From positions 62,001 to 126,000 of the forward strand of contig CAMECJ010000001.1 in NCBI GenBank assembly GCA_945913025.1: a stretch of 64,000 bases of DNA, read 5' to 3'. Below the pieces are notes generated by a model. It ran no database searches. It was not told the DNA's origin and saw only the letters and a program-made list of their open reading frames with translations. This stretch comes from an uncultured Elusimicrobia bacterium. Lineage in GTDB: Bacteria; Elusimicrobiota; Elusimicrobia; Elusimicrobiales; Elusimicrobiaceae. The translations under genes were made by a program, and so were the position numbers. This document shows, piece by piece, positions 38,491-48,224 of this stretch (its first letter is position 1; every line of letters begins with the position of its first letter).

Positions 38491-39726
38491 ATGAATCCTT
38501 TACAACAAAAAATTTATAACCGTTTTATCCGTTACGCCGCCGTAGAAACTACCAGCGATCCGGCGAGCAAATCCATCCCCAGCACGCCGTCGCAAATTTC
38601 GTTTGCGCACATGCTGGCCGCTGAAATGAAAACCGTCGGCTTTCAGGAGGTGGAAGTGGACGAGTTCGGTATCGTTACCGGCTTGCTGCCCGCCAATACG
38701 GACAAAAAATCCCCCGTCATCGGATTTTTGGCGCATATGGATACGGTGTGCGATTATAACGGAAACGGCATCCGCCCCGTGTTACACCCCAATTATGACG
38801 GCGGCACGCTGACGATTAATGCCGAAAAAAATATGTTTTTATCGCCCGAAACCGCCCCGAATTTGAAGCTTTGTATCGGGGACGATATTGTGACCGCGGA
38901 CGGCAACACGCTGTTAGGCGGAGACGATAAAATCGGTATCGCCGTCATTATGACATTGGCCGAACATCTTTTGGCGCATCCCGAAATTGAGCACGGCCCG
39001 ATTAAAGCCGCGTTTACCATTGACGAAGAAATCGGCACCGGAATCGGTTATTTTGACGTGGAACGCTTCGGTGCGGATTTTGCGTATACGATTGACGGCG
39101 CCAACTTGGGCGAGGTTGACTGCGGAAATTTTAACGCCGATGCGGTAACCATTCACATTACGGGCAAATCCTGCCACCCGGGGTCTGCCAAAGGATTTAT
39201 GGCCAATCCGGTGCGTATTGCGGCGGATATCGTATCGTCTTGGCCGGAGGACAAACTGCCGGAAACGACGGACGGCGAGGACGGATTTATTCTGTTTAAA
39301 GACATTGAAGGCGGGTTGGAAAGCGCCACCTTGCGCGGTATTGTGCGCGAACACGATTTGGCTAAATTTGAACATTTCAAAGTAATGCTGGAAAATTTGG
39401 CGGAAGAAAAACGCAAAAAATATCCGGCTGCCAAAATTGAAGTGAAATTTAAAGAACAGTACCGCAATATGCGCGAAATTTTGAAAGAACACCCCCGCGC
39501 AATGGAACTGTTGGAAGAAGCGTTAAAGGAAAATAAGGTGGAATACCGCTTGACGCAGGCCCGCGGCGGGACGGACGGATCCCAACTCTCTCTGCGCGGA
39601 CTGCCGACGCCGAATCTGTTTGCCGGATACGAAAATCCGCACGGTCCGTACGAATGGCTGAGTATGAATTGGGTGGAAAAAGCGTTCCGCGTATTGGAAA
39701 GCGTGTCCAAAAACGCGGTAAAATAG
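38491..39726 (+). CDS. pepT: Peptidase T (tripeptide aminopeptidase)
   Basis: GFLAHMDTVCDYNGNGIRPVLH; TLLGGDDKIGIAVIMTLAEHLL; FTIDEEIGTGIGYFDVERFGADFAYTIDG; ARGGTDGSQLSLRGLPTPNLFAG. Confidence 0.95.
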   Translation: MNPLQQKIYNRFIRYAAVETTSDPASKSIPSTPSQISFAHMLAAEMKTVGFQEVEVDEFGIVTGLLPANTDKKSPVIGFLAHMDTVCDYNGNGIRPVLHPNYDGGTLTINAEKNMFLSPETAPNLKLCIGDDIVTADGNTLLGGDDKIGIAVIMTLAEHLLAHPEIEHGPIKAAFTIDEEIGTGIGYFDVERFGADFAYTIDGANLGEVDCGNFNADAVTIHITGKSCHPGSAKGFMANPVRIAADIVSSWPEDKLPETTDGEDGFILFKDIEGGLESATLRGIVREHDLAKFEHFKVMLENLAEEKRKKYPAAKIEVKFKEQYRNMREILKEHPRAMELLEEALKENKVEYRLTQARGGTDGSQLSLRGLPTPNLFAGYENPHGPYEWLSMNWVEKAFRVLESVSKNAVK

Positions 39727-39781
39727 TTTTTTGTGCGTTCATATTCCCCCCGAAGCTAATGCTTCGGGGCGTTCTTTAGAC

Positions 39782-39817
39782 AAAAAAAGCTCCGTTCGTT
39801 TCGAACGGAGCTTTTTG
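39782..39817. terminator. Bidirectional terminator
   Basis: AAAAAAGCTCCGTTCGTTTCGAACGGAGCTTTTT between convergent genes. Confidence 0.85.
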
Positions 39818-39833
39818 CGTCAGATTCTTCCGT

Positions 39834-42353
39834 TTACATTGCCGGAGCCGGTTGCGGACGCTGCTGTACGCCAACGCCTTGACTGGCTTGGTCCAGCAGA
39901 TTTTTCGCGTCGGAAATCGTCGGGTCCAAGGTTTTCGTTACCGTATTATAGTTAAAACGATACGAAATTTTAAAACTCTGCGGATTCTCCGGCGGCACTT
40001 TGACCAAAACGGAGTAATTGTCCGGATCAACGGCAGTGGAGATATCCCACGTAATCAAGCTCTGCGCCGTAGGATGTTTGGCTTCAATAAACTCCTTGAG
40101 CGTCAATCCGTTGACAAGCGGATAATTTTGTACTTCCGTTAAGGCTGCATCCATCGGGCTTATTACCTCTTGTTGAGGCGCTTGCGGTTGTTGCGCCGGT
40201 TCTTCGGCAAGCATTTCTTCCATTTGGGCTTGGTAGGCAATGGCTTGCTGTTCCTGCGCTTTATTTCCCGACAAGAGGTTAAACTGGGCCGGAATCAAGT
40301 TCATAAATGCGAGCATCACGTAAATGAGCGCGGCCAGTACGAAAGCGGCCAATATGCCCAAAATCATCTTATTATTTCTGGCTGGTTTTTCATCGGCGGG
40401 TTTGATGTCGTGCTGGGCGTTGATGTCGTCATCCAAGCCGTCAATCTGCAGCCGTTCGGACTGGGCCGGTTCCGGTACCATCGGCACCGTTTTAATGTCC
40501 AACGTCGCTCCGCGTTTGGTTTTGATGGTGTTTTCCAAAATCACTTGGGATATGGTTACGTCCGAGGGCGCTTCTTTCGAGCGCAGCGCGGCAGGCTGCG
40601 GTATAGCGGCGCTGGAAAGAATTTCGGTAAACGCATCCGTATTATTCGTTTCGGCCGCTTGATCCGTCTTGTGGGAGGAGGGTGTTAAAGTGTTCAACTC
40701 TTGGGGCGGCACACCCGGAGTGGGTTGTGAGGGCGGTACGAAATCCGAAATCAAGTAGGTAGAACCTTCTTTCAATTCAATTTCTGTCAAATCGTTGGGA
40801 TTCCCTACCGGCAACGGTTGATCAGTCGTTTGCTGGGAGATGGCATCTAAAGACGGAATTTGCTGTGCTTCAACAGACGGCTGTTGGGCCTCACGGGGAA
40901 GATTGGCTTGCTTATTGACGCCAAACAACTGTTCAACTGTCTGGTCGCTGTGGGCATCACGTTCGGCAAAAGCGTCCTTTAAGTCTTGGTCGGTAATTAA
41001 TACGCCTTCTGGTTTTTCCTCCTTGGCGCCGGGAACAAGCTCTTGCACCATTTCTTCTGGTTTCTCTTGTTCGGCTTTTTGAGCAGGCGCGTTGATCTCG
41101 TCTAAAGAGGGAATATCCGGTGCGGGTGCGGTTTGAACGGGTTGAGCCGGCTGTTGTTGCGCTGCATCGGCGGGCATCTGTGACGCCGGGTGTACTTCTT
41201 CCGTCACTTCGGGTTGTTTGGCGTCGGGCGCAATCGTTAATACGGCAGCGGATTCCGGTTTGTTAAAATCAAGCGGCTGGACGGATTCTTCGTTCGTTTT
41301 AGTCGCAGACGCCGGTTCTGATTCTTGTTCGGGTTGGACAACGGGCTCAGCCGGTTTGGGGTCTTCTTCAGAAGGTAGTTCAATGGGTTCATCAGCGGAG
41401 GCGTCGGCCGCGTGAATAGTCCCGGCTTTTTCCTCTTCTCTTTCTTTGATGACCTGATCCACCACATCCTCTTTTGGTTGTACCGTGAACTGAGAAATCA
41501 GCGCATCTTTTTCTGCGTCTTCGGTGGATTTCAGGCTGGCATCGGGTTCAGCTGTTTGGGTTTTTAAAGTTTCCGCCTGTTCGGCAAGCGCTTTGGCTTG
41601 CGCGGGAGTTAACAGGTCTTGGAATGTGCTTTCGTTTATCTCTTGGTTTTGCTCAAGGGTTTGTGCATTGTATAAAGAATCCAGTGCCGAACGGAGCACT
41701 ATATCTGCGCCGTTTGTACCGAGATCGGTTTCATTGTCGGTGTCGTTCAAGTCCACCGGTTCAAGCATATCCACCACCGGATCTTTGGTTTTTTCGGCGG
41801 AGGCGACAAGGTCCTCGGCTTTTGAGACCAGACTGGCCGTATTGGTAATTAAAGCCTCATCATTTGTTTCGGGAGTTAAATCGTGACGGGTTAAGGTAAT
41901 GGTATTATGTGTTTCCTCATCTTGCGGAGGAACATAAGGAATATCGTCGGGTGTTTTTGCCGTTTGGCTCGCCGCGGTAACAGCTTCGTCAAATTTGGTT
42001 TGCATACCGTCCAACTTGGTCTGCATGGTGTCGAGTTTGGTTTGCATACCAGTAATTTGGGCGGTTAAAGCGTCCAACTTAGAGATAAGCAACGCGGCCA
42101 GCGCATCCGTTTGCGTGGAGGGTTGTTGTTCTGCAGGCTGCGTTTGGGCCGGCGCCGCAGTTACGGCGGCGGGTTCCGGCGTGACTTGGTCAAACTCAAA
42201 AATGGAGGACGCTTTCACCCATTCTTGGTTCCCGCCGGAGGCGGCGTCTTCGGAGCAGATTAACGTGTCCGGGGTAAAGCCTTGCAGCGTTACCAGTTTT
42301 TCCTCTTCAAAAGGACCCTCTACTTTGTCACTGATATAGACCCAGTATCTCAT
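39834..42353 (-). CDS. GYF_2-domain protein with long acidic/Pro-Gln-rich linker and one TM segment
   Basis: N-terminus MRYWVYISDKVEGPFEEEKLVTLQGFTPDTLICSEDAASGGNQEWVKASSI; TM MILGILAAFVLAALIYVMLAF; heptad-like TKLDTMQTKLDGMQTKFDE. Confidence 0.75.
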   Translation of the reverse strand: MRYWVYISDKVEGPFEEEKLVTLQGFTPDTLICSEDAASGGNQEWVKASSIFEFDQVTPEPAAVTAAPAQTQPAEQQPSTQTDALAALLISKLDALTAQITGMQTKLDTMQTKLDGMQTKFDEAVTAASQTAKTPDDIPYVPPQDEETHNTITLTRHDLTPETNDEALITNTASLVSKAEDLVASAEKTKDPVVDMLEPVDLNDTDNETDLGTNGADIVLRSALDSLYNAQTLEQNQEINESTFQDLLTPAQAKALAEQAETLKTQTAEPDASLKSTEDAEKDALISQFTVQPKEDVVDQVIKEREEEKAGTIHAADASADEPIELPSEEDPKPAEPVVQPEQESEPASATKTNEESVQPLDFNKPESAAVLTIAPDAKQPEVTEEVHPASQMPADAAQQQPAQPVQTAPAPDIPSLDEINAPAQKAEQEKPEEMVQELVPGAKEEKPEGVLITDQDLKDAFAERDAHSDQTVEQLFGVNKQANLPREAQQPSVEAQQIPSLDAISQQTTDQPLPVGNPNDLTEIELKEGSTYLISDFVPPSQPTPGVPPQELNTLTPSSHKTDQAAETNNTDAFTEILSSAAIPQPAALRSKEAPSDVTISQVILENTIKTKRGATLDIKTVPMVPEPAQSERLQIDGLDDDINAQHDIKPADEKPARNNKMILGILAAFVLAALIYVMLAFMNLIPAQFNLLSGNKAQEQQAIAYQAQMEEMLAEEPAQQPQAPQQEVISPMDAALTEVQNYPLVNGLTLKEFIEAKHPTAQSLITWDISTAVDPDNYSVLVKVPPENPQSFKISYRFNYNTVTKTLDPTISDAKNLLDQASQGVGVQQRPQPAPAM

Positions 42354-42441
42354 TGTTTTTTCACCCTTAAACATAAATATAAAACGGCACAATAACAGCA
42401 TAGCAAATTATGCTGTTATTTCACAACTTTTTTTCCGGCGG

Positions 42442-44001
42442 CTATTGGTTCGAATTTACCCGCGCCTGTTTGTACATTTCGAGCAGGTTGTCCAACTCTT
42501 CTTTACCGGCTTTTCTCGTCTGAATGTTGGAAAGCATATCCGTCATCAGTTCCAAAGAGGATCCGTTTTCCAGCATATCCAGTACAAATTGTGAAATCCG
42601 GCGGTTGTAGGTGCCGTTGAGTTCCCCCACCAGCGTACGCAGGGCGAAGATATGTTTTTCGCGGTCGGATTTCCAAAAGGTGTAAGGGGCAATATTTTCT
42701 TCAAAAAAATGTAAAATTTCATCCGCCGGTTTTGTGCCCAAATAACTTTTAATCAGTTCCGGCGCAAGGCCCTGTGTAAGCGTTTGGGCTTTCAATTCGC
42801 GCAAGTATTGGGCTTGTTTGGCGGCCTCTTCATAGCTCAGAGATCCTAATAGCACTTTACAGGCCAGTTCTTTGTTGTCTTTTTCATCGGTGCAGTAGGG
42901 CAGCGTTTTGAGGAGGTCTTTCATCTCCCGTTCCAGTTGGACGAATGTTTTCTTGCCGCCAAATCGTTCGGCCAAATCGTATTCGTATCCTGTATAGAGT
43001 TCTTTTTTACTTAGACTTTTGCGCAAGATTTCGCGGTCCCTTCTCAAAGCGGCTTTTTGTGTGGCGGTTTCAAAGCTTTCAGCCGTTCCATCCACCAGTA
43101 CGCGCACCGCTAAACCCAAATTTTCGTATGGATCAGAAACATGTGGCAATTTTTTAAGCACGCTTTCAAAGGTGGCTGCAATATCGGCCGGTGTTTTGGC
43201 TTTCAGATAGCGGCAGGCAATAATCATTAAATCCTCTTCCAAAATGTGCCCGTTTAACAGTTTGGACAGCACCGCCGTTTCCTGCGCGTCTTTCGGCGTA
43301 ATCTGGCAGAGCATCGCGCGCGCCGTGAGCGACGCGCAAAGCCGATTGTCCGGATTGTGCTTAAGCAGCTGTTCCATTAACCGGCGCGATTCCTGTTTAA
43401 AGGAAACCGCGGCGGGCCGCATATATAAAATTTCCAATCCCGCCGTCAGCTTGACGGACAAGCCGTATTTGTCGGCGAATTTAAAAACCTCTTTACGGTT
43501 CTGTTTGGCGTTCTTGGCCGAAGGAGCGAGGAGCATATCGGCTTTTTCCAAAAGTACATTTACGGCAAAGAGAGCTTTGTCTTTATCGGGCATATCCGCG
43601 TCCTGCACGTCTTTTAACGCGGCGGCAAATTCTTCGTCAAAGTAGTTGCGCGTGGCGAAAGAGGCGTACACGTCTAAGAGTTTTGACGTATCTTTGGCAG
43701 GAACTTCCAAAGCGGCGCAGAGTTCGGTAATGGTGGTGGAATTATTATAAATGCGCAGCTGCCGTAAAGCGGCGTTTAAGGTAATTTCGTCCAATAAAAT
43801 TTTGGCGACGATGGTATCCGTCATCGGGGAGTCGGAATTTAAACGGGCGGCGATATCGGCAATGTCCTGCTGTAACTGCGGAAGTGATTTTTTATTCTCC
43901 AACGTGTACACCAGCTTGGCGGCGTAATCGTCGTCAATTCCGGGCAGCATATTATAAATGGTGCCTAACATACCGCTTCGTTTGTTTGCTTTATCGCTCA
44001 T
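42442..44001 (-). CDS. Uncharacterised alpha-helical protein
   Basis: 519-aa ORF with no competing ORF of similar quality; no recognised motif. Confidence 0.7.
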   Translation of the reverse strand: MSDKANKRSGMLGTIYNMLPGIDDDYAAKLVYTLENKKSLPQLQQDIADIAARLNSDSPMTDTIVAKILLDEITLNAALRQLRIYNNSTTITELCAALEVPAKDTSKLLDVYASFATRNYFDEEFAAALKDVQDADMPDKDKALFAVNVLLEKADMLLAPSAKNAKQNRKEVFKFADKYGLSVKLTAGLEILYMRPAAVSFKQESRRLMEQLLKHNPDNRLCASLTARAMLCQITPKDAQETAVLSKLLNGHILEEDLMIIACRYLKAKTPADIAATFESVLKKLPHVSDPYENLGLAVRVLVDGTAESFETATQKAALRRDREILRKSLSKKELYTGYEYDLAERFGGKKTFVQLEREMKDLLKTLPYCTDEKDNKELACKVLLGSLSYEEAAKQAQYLRELKAQTLTQGLAPELIKSYLGTKPADEILHFFEENIAPYTFWKSDREKHIFALRTLVGELNGTYNRRISQFVLDMLENGSSLELMTDMLSNIQTRKAGKEELDNLLEMYKQARVNSNQ

Positions 44002-44017
44002 AATTCCCCTTATTTTG

Positions 44018-44587
44018 CTAACAAGATTTCAAAAACGTATTGATTTGTTTTTCGAGTTCTTCCGTCCGGTCCGGATTTTTCAGACAGGCTTGATTTGCGC
44101 GGATATTTTCCACCGCACACCGGACAGCCGCCTGCAACAAGTATTTGGCGCAAAGCACGTCGGAAAAAATGATAGAGGCCACTTTTTCTTTGACGGCCTC
44201 CACCTCTTTAAGCGCGCGCACGGCGGCGGTAGCCGCGTCGGCGGGTACGCAGGCGGCTTGCCAAAGCGCGTCCTGCACGGCATTTTCGCGGCCGGCGTTG
44301 TCTTTGGGAAGCTTTTGCACGGCAAGAAATGCGTCGTAGGCTTCGCCGTCTTTTTTAGTGTAGTTTTTCAGTTCATTTTTTAAGGATGCCAAACGGTTTA
44401 AGCTTTGCATCAAAAAGGGTTTGTCCTCTTCCGGCGTAGCTTTGCGTTTAAGTGTAGTGCCTACGGCCATCATCGCCAGGGCGCAGCCCATTGCCCCCGT
44501 TTGTGCGGCGGCGGCACCCCCTCCCGGGGTGGGATTAGACGAGGCCAGCGCTTCGGTAAATTTATCAGCGGCAGTATACCATTCCAT
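44018..44587 (-). CDS. Cyclodeaminase/cyclohydrolase family protein (FtcD C-terminal domain/FchA-like)
   Basis: FTEALASSNPTPGGGAAAAQTGAMGCALAMMA; KKDGEAYDAFLAV. Confidence 0.88.
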   Translation of the reverse strand: MEWYTAADKFTEALASSNPTPGGGAAAAQTGAMGCALAMMAVGTTLKRKATPEEDKPFLMQSLNRLASLKNELKNYTKKDGEAYDAFLAVQKLPKDNAGRENAVQDALWQAACVPADAATAAVRALKEVEAVKEKVASIIFSDVLCAKYLLQAAVRCAVENIRANQACLKNPDRTEELEKQINTFLKSC

Positions 44588-44597
44588 GCAGTCCTCC

Positions 44598-45449
44598 TTA
44601 CATAATGGTTCCGGATTCCAAATCTTCGTATTTTTTGATACGGAGCATTTTTAAACGGTCTTCGTCAATTCCGGTGCGGCTGAAGAACACGTGTTCTATG
44701 GCGCTTGCGGGCATAATATAGCTGCCGCGTTTGACGCCTTTGGGATCGGTTTTGATTCCGAGCCATACGCAAAAGGTTGTAATATCTTTAAAATCTTTCA
44801 TTTCCAGTTCCGCGGCCGCGCGCTGGAGCTTTTGCGGTTCCCCGAATCCCCCCGTAATGGCGGCGGAGTGAAATCCGCAATTTTTGGCGGCTACGATATC
44901 GCGGTGGGTGTCGCCGATGACGTAGACGTTTTCCGGCGCGATTTTGGTTTTAAATTTTTTCTCCGCGCGTTTGACGGCAGCTTGTAACATTTCTTCGCGG
45001 GTGTGGCCGTCCTCGCCGTAGCCGCCGACGGTAAAGAATTTGCCGAAACCGCTGGGTTCCAGTTTTAGTTTGGCGCCTTCTTCCAAATTTCCCGTGCCGA
45101 GGCCCAAAATAACGTCTTTTTCTTTGGATAAAAATGCCAGGAATTTTTCCGCTCCGGCGATTTCGTCATACCGTTTACAGCGTACGGACGCGTGTACTTC
45201 CTGCGGCAAAAGCTCCAAGTATTTGGTTTTCATTTTTTTCATTTCGGCGGCAGTGGGTTTTTTGCCCTTTTTAACGAGCGAATAGACAAGGGCAAAATTG
45301 TCCGTATCCGTGCGGCCGGAGATGAGGGAGTGGTCAAATTCGGGTTTTACGCCGTAAAGTTCTTGAATCGCTTTGGTAAGCGCGGTGCGGCCGCAGCCTC
45401 CGGCGTTGACGAGCGTTCCGTCCAAATCAAATAAAACGAGCTTCTTCAT
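44598..45449 (-). CDS. HAD-family hydrolase (phosphoglycolate phosphatase-like)
   Basis: MKKLVLFDLDGTLVNAGGCGRTAL; VIGDTHRDIVAAKNCGFHSAAITGGFG; internal ATG 45449 used. Confidence 0.85.
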   Translation of the reverse strand: MKKLVLFDLDGTLVNAGGCGRTALTKAIQELYGVKPEFDHSLISGRTDTDNFALVYSLVKKGKKPTAAEMKKMKTKYLELLPQEVHASVRCKRYDEIAGAEKFLAFLSKEKDVILGLGTGNLEEGAKLKLEPSGFGKFFTVGGYGEDGHTREEMLQAAVKRAEKKFKTKIAPENVYVIGDTHRDIVAAKNCGFHSAAITGGFGEPQKLQRAAAELEMKDFKDITTFCVWLGIKTDPKGVKRGSYIMPASAIEHVFFSRTGIDEDRLKMLRIKKYEDLESGTIM

Positions 45450-46339
45450 TTCTGTTCTCCTTGTTGTTTTACGATGCCAGTAACCATATACGCCCCGCCG
45501 ACGGCGAGGAGCATCCCCAGCACTTTCGATAGGGAAACCGTATCCTGTCCCAGGCAGACGGATAAAATAAACGTCATGACCGGATAGGATAAAATAATGG
45601 CCGTGGCTTTGCTTAAATCCATATTGCGTATGGCACGATACCAGTAGGTATTTCCTACAAAATAGCTTACAAACGCGCACAGAATAAGCATACTCCACAG
45701 CGTGGTATTTCCTTCAAACATAAGCGGTCCTTGAAATACGGCTAAATAAGCTACCAATACCGCCAGAGCCGGTACGGCAAACAGCGCGCGCGCGGCCGAT
45801 ATCAGCTGCGGCTCCAGATGGGCCGGCAGTTTTTTGGCAAAAATGTGGCTGACTTGGAACATCCACAGGCAGCCGATAATCATTAGGTCGCCTTTGAGCT
45901 GAACAGCCGTCCCCGCCTGCCACAGCAAAAGCCCCACACCCAAGATGATAAGCAGCGAGCCGCCCAGCTGCCGTAAATTTGGGCGCTCTTTTAAGATAAT
46001 ATAGGATAAGATCAGCGAATAGATAATTTCAAACTGGTTTAAAATCGCGCCGTTGACGGGGGTTGTGTAATTTAGAGCGATCATAAACACCGTCATCGGC
46101 AGAGCAGTGCCGAATGTCCCCATCGCCAGACACTGTGGCCAGACATTTTTTTGCGTTAAGATTTTCCAGTTCTTGTTTTTTAGTAAATACGGCAAAAAAA
46201 AGATGCCGGCTGTCAAACAGGCAAGTAATAAAAACAGAGCGGAAGTAATATACGGCACCGCAGCTTTTCCTATAACTAAATTAGCGGCGGTGGCAAACCA
46301 AGCAATCCAAACGGCAATAACAGGCGAAATGTTAAACAT
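45446..46339 (-). CDS. EamA/DMT-superfamily transporter
   Basis: 10-TM pattern; TPVNGAILNQFEIIYSLILSYIILKERPNLRQLGGSLLIILGVGLLL. Confidence 0.85.
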   Translation of the reverse strand: MFNISPVIAVWIAWFATAANLVIGKAAVPYITSALFLLLACLTAGIFFLPYLLKNKNWKILTQKNVWPQCLAMGTFGTALPMTVFMIALNYTTPVNGAILNQFEIIYSLILSYIILKERPNLRQLGGSLLIILGVGLLLWQAGTAVQLKGDLMIIGCLWMFQVSHIFAKKLPAHLEPQLISAARALFAVPALAVLVAYLAVFQGPLMFEGNTTLWSMLILCAFVSYFVGNTYWYRAIRNMDLSKATAIILSYPVMTFILSVCLGQDTVSLSKVLGMLLAVGGAYMVTGIVKQQGEQK

Positions 46340-46367
46340 TATTTATATTGTACTTCATTATGGGGTA

Positions 46368-47261
46368 TTAATGCCCTTCTTTTTTTACGGTTGTACTGAC
46401 CCAATATGCCCCCGCAAATGTAACCGCCAGTCCGATTAACTGGTAAACGGTGGGTATTTCCAGCCCGAGTACGGCGGAAATTAACAGAGATAATACGGGG
46501 TAAGAGAGGTAGATAGCTGTCACTTTGCTTAAATCCAGCGCGCGGATGGCCTTGTACCACACCACCATCGCCAGGCCGTATTTAAAAATCCCCGTATAAG
46601 CCAGTACGGAAAACATCTGCGCGTTCGGTACCAATGTAAAATTTTCTTTTAACAGCCACATCACTCCCAGAATAACCACGAGGGCGGGCAGCGCAAATAA
46701 GTTGCGCGCCATACTGATGACGCGATGGTCCAAATTCTTGGGGAGCTTTTTGGCAACGGTAGACCCCGCCTGCAGCATCCACGTGCTGCCGACAATAAGC
46801 AGATCGCCCGTCCAGCGCGGCGTGTATTGTTCTTTGATAAGGATAATCAATACCCCCGCCACGATAAGCGCGCTTCCGGCCAGCTGCGCTTTGCTGGGAA
46901 ATTCTTTCAAAAATACGGCGGCAAAAAGCAGGGAATAAAACAGTTCGGACTGCTGCAAAATGGCGGCGTTTCCGGCGGTGGTATAATGAAGCGCAATCAG
47001 CGAAATGGTAAACGGCAGCGCGGTGCCAAACGTACCGATGAACAGGAATTTTAAGCGCGTTTCGGGCGCTAATAATTCCCCCCATTTTTTGTTTTTGGTA
47101 ATCCACGGGGTAAAATAAAGTACGCCGATGAGCGTGCCTAAAAAAACGAGTAACGCGGGGCTGATGACGCCGACGGCATATTTGCCCGCTACGGGCGAAA
47201 GCCCGACAATGGCCCAGCAGACCCAGGCCGCGGCCAGCGGAGAAAAGAAGATGTTTTTCAT
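46368..47261 (-). CDS. EamA/DMT-superfamily transporter (paralogue of neighbour)
   Basis: TAGNAAILQQSELFYSLLFAAVFLKEFPSKAQLAGSALIVAGVLIIL. Confidence 0.85.
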   Translation of the reverse strand: MKNIFFSPLAAAWVCWAIVGLSPVAGKYAVGVISPALLVFLGTLIGVLYFTPWITKNKKWGELLAPETRLKFLFIGTFGTALPFTISLIALHYTTAGNAAILQQSELFYSLLFAAVFLKEFPSKAQLAGSALIVAGVLIILIKEQYTPRWTGDLLIVGSTWMLQAGSTVAKKLPKNLDHRVISMARNLFALPALVVILGVMWLLKENFTLVPNAQMFSVLAYTGIFKYGLAMVVWYKAIRALDLSKVTAIYLSYPVLSLLISAVLGLEIPTVYQLIGLAVTFAGAYWVSTTVKKEGH

Positions 47262-47404
47262 ATTTTACATTTTATCATTTTAATGCGTAGAAAACGGATA
47301 GTTTTCAGTCCGTAGTGCCGTAAAAATCCCCTAACTAAAAATCGCAGAGTTTTTTCCATTAAAATTTTCTACAATAAAAATATCTCAAGATAAGGGGGTT
47401 GTTT

Positions 47405-48127
47405 ATGGCAACAAATCCGATGTTAAATGAAAGAGCGTTTGAACGCGCCCGCGAAAATGCGCGTACCGCTTATGAAGTGATGACCGTACAAGGTACGATA
47501 AACAAAACTTTCGCATTGCTGTTTATCTGCGTATTGGGAGGAATGATTTCTTGGACGAATTACCAAAGCTGGGCGGGATTCGTATGGCCGATCGCTATTG
47601 GCGGCTTTGTCATGGCGCTTATTACCTCGTTTAAACCCAAAGTTGCTGCGTTTACCGCGCCTGTTTACGCGTTTTTGGAAGGATTATTTTTAGGCGCTGT
47701 TTCCGCTGTGTATAACGCGCAGTTTCAAGGCATTGTATTTAATGCCGTAGCGGCCACTGTTTTGGTATTTTTTGTCATGTTGTTTGTATACCGTACGGGT
47801 CTTATCAAAATGTCACGCGGATTAATGGTGGGGATTTTTTCCGCCACCGCGGCGATTTCGCTTTTGTACTTGGGTTCTATGGTTTTGTCGCTCTTTGGCG
47901 TCAGCACCGCGTATTTAACATCATCTTCGCCTCTTTCCATTGGAATCAGCGTAGTGGTATGCGCCGTAGCGGCGTTTAATTTCCTGATGGATTTTTATTT
48001 CATAGATGAAATGACCGGCCATTATGCCGCGCCAAAATATATGGAATGGTATGCGGGATTTGGGTTGCTTGTTACACTGGTATGGCTGTATCTTGAAATT
48101 TTGCGGCTGCTTAGCAAACGCAGATAA
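47405..48127 (+). CDS. Bax inhibitor-1/YccA-family membrane protein
   Basis: NKTFALLFICVLGGMISW; AFLEGLFLGAVSAVYNAQFQGIVFNAVAATVLVFFVMLFVYRTGLI; MEWYAGFGLLVTLVWLYLEILRLLSKRR. Confidence 0.9.
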   Translation: MATNPMLNERAFERARENARTAYEVMTVQGTINKTFALLFICVLGGMISWTNYQSWAGFVWPIAIGGFVMALITSFKPKVAAFTAPVYAFLEGLFLGAVSAVYNAQFQGIVFNAVAATVLVFFVMLFVYRTGLIKMSRGLMVGIFSATAAISLLYLGSMVLSLFGVSTAYLTSSSPLSIGISVVVCAVAAFNFLMDFYFIDEMTGHYAAPKYMEWYAGFGLLVTLVWLYLEILRLLSKRR

Positions 48128-48224
48128 ACGACGTGCTGGACGAGTCTAAATTTTGTAAAATTGAAGAAATAAAGAACCCGTATTTTTATGCGGGAAAAAG
48201 TTAAAAAAGGAGTTAAGGAAAAAT

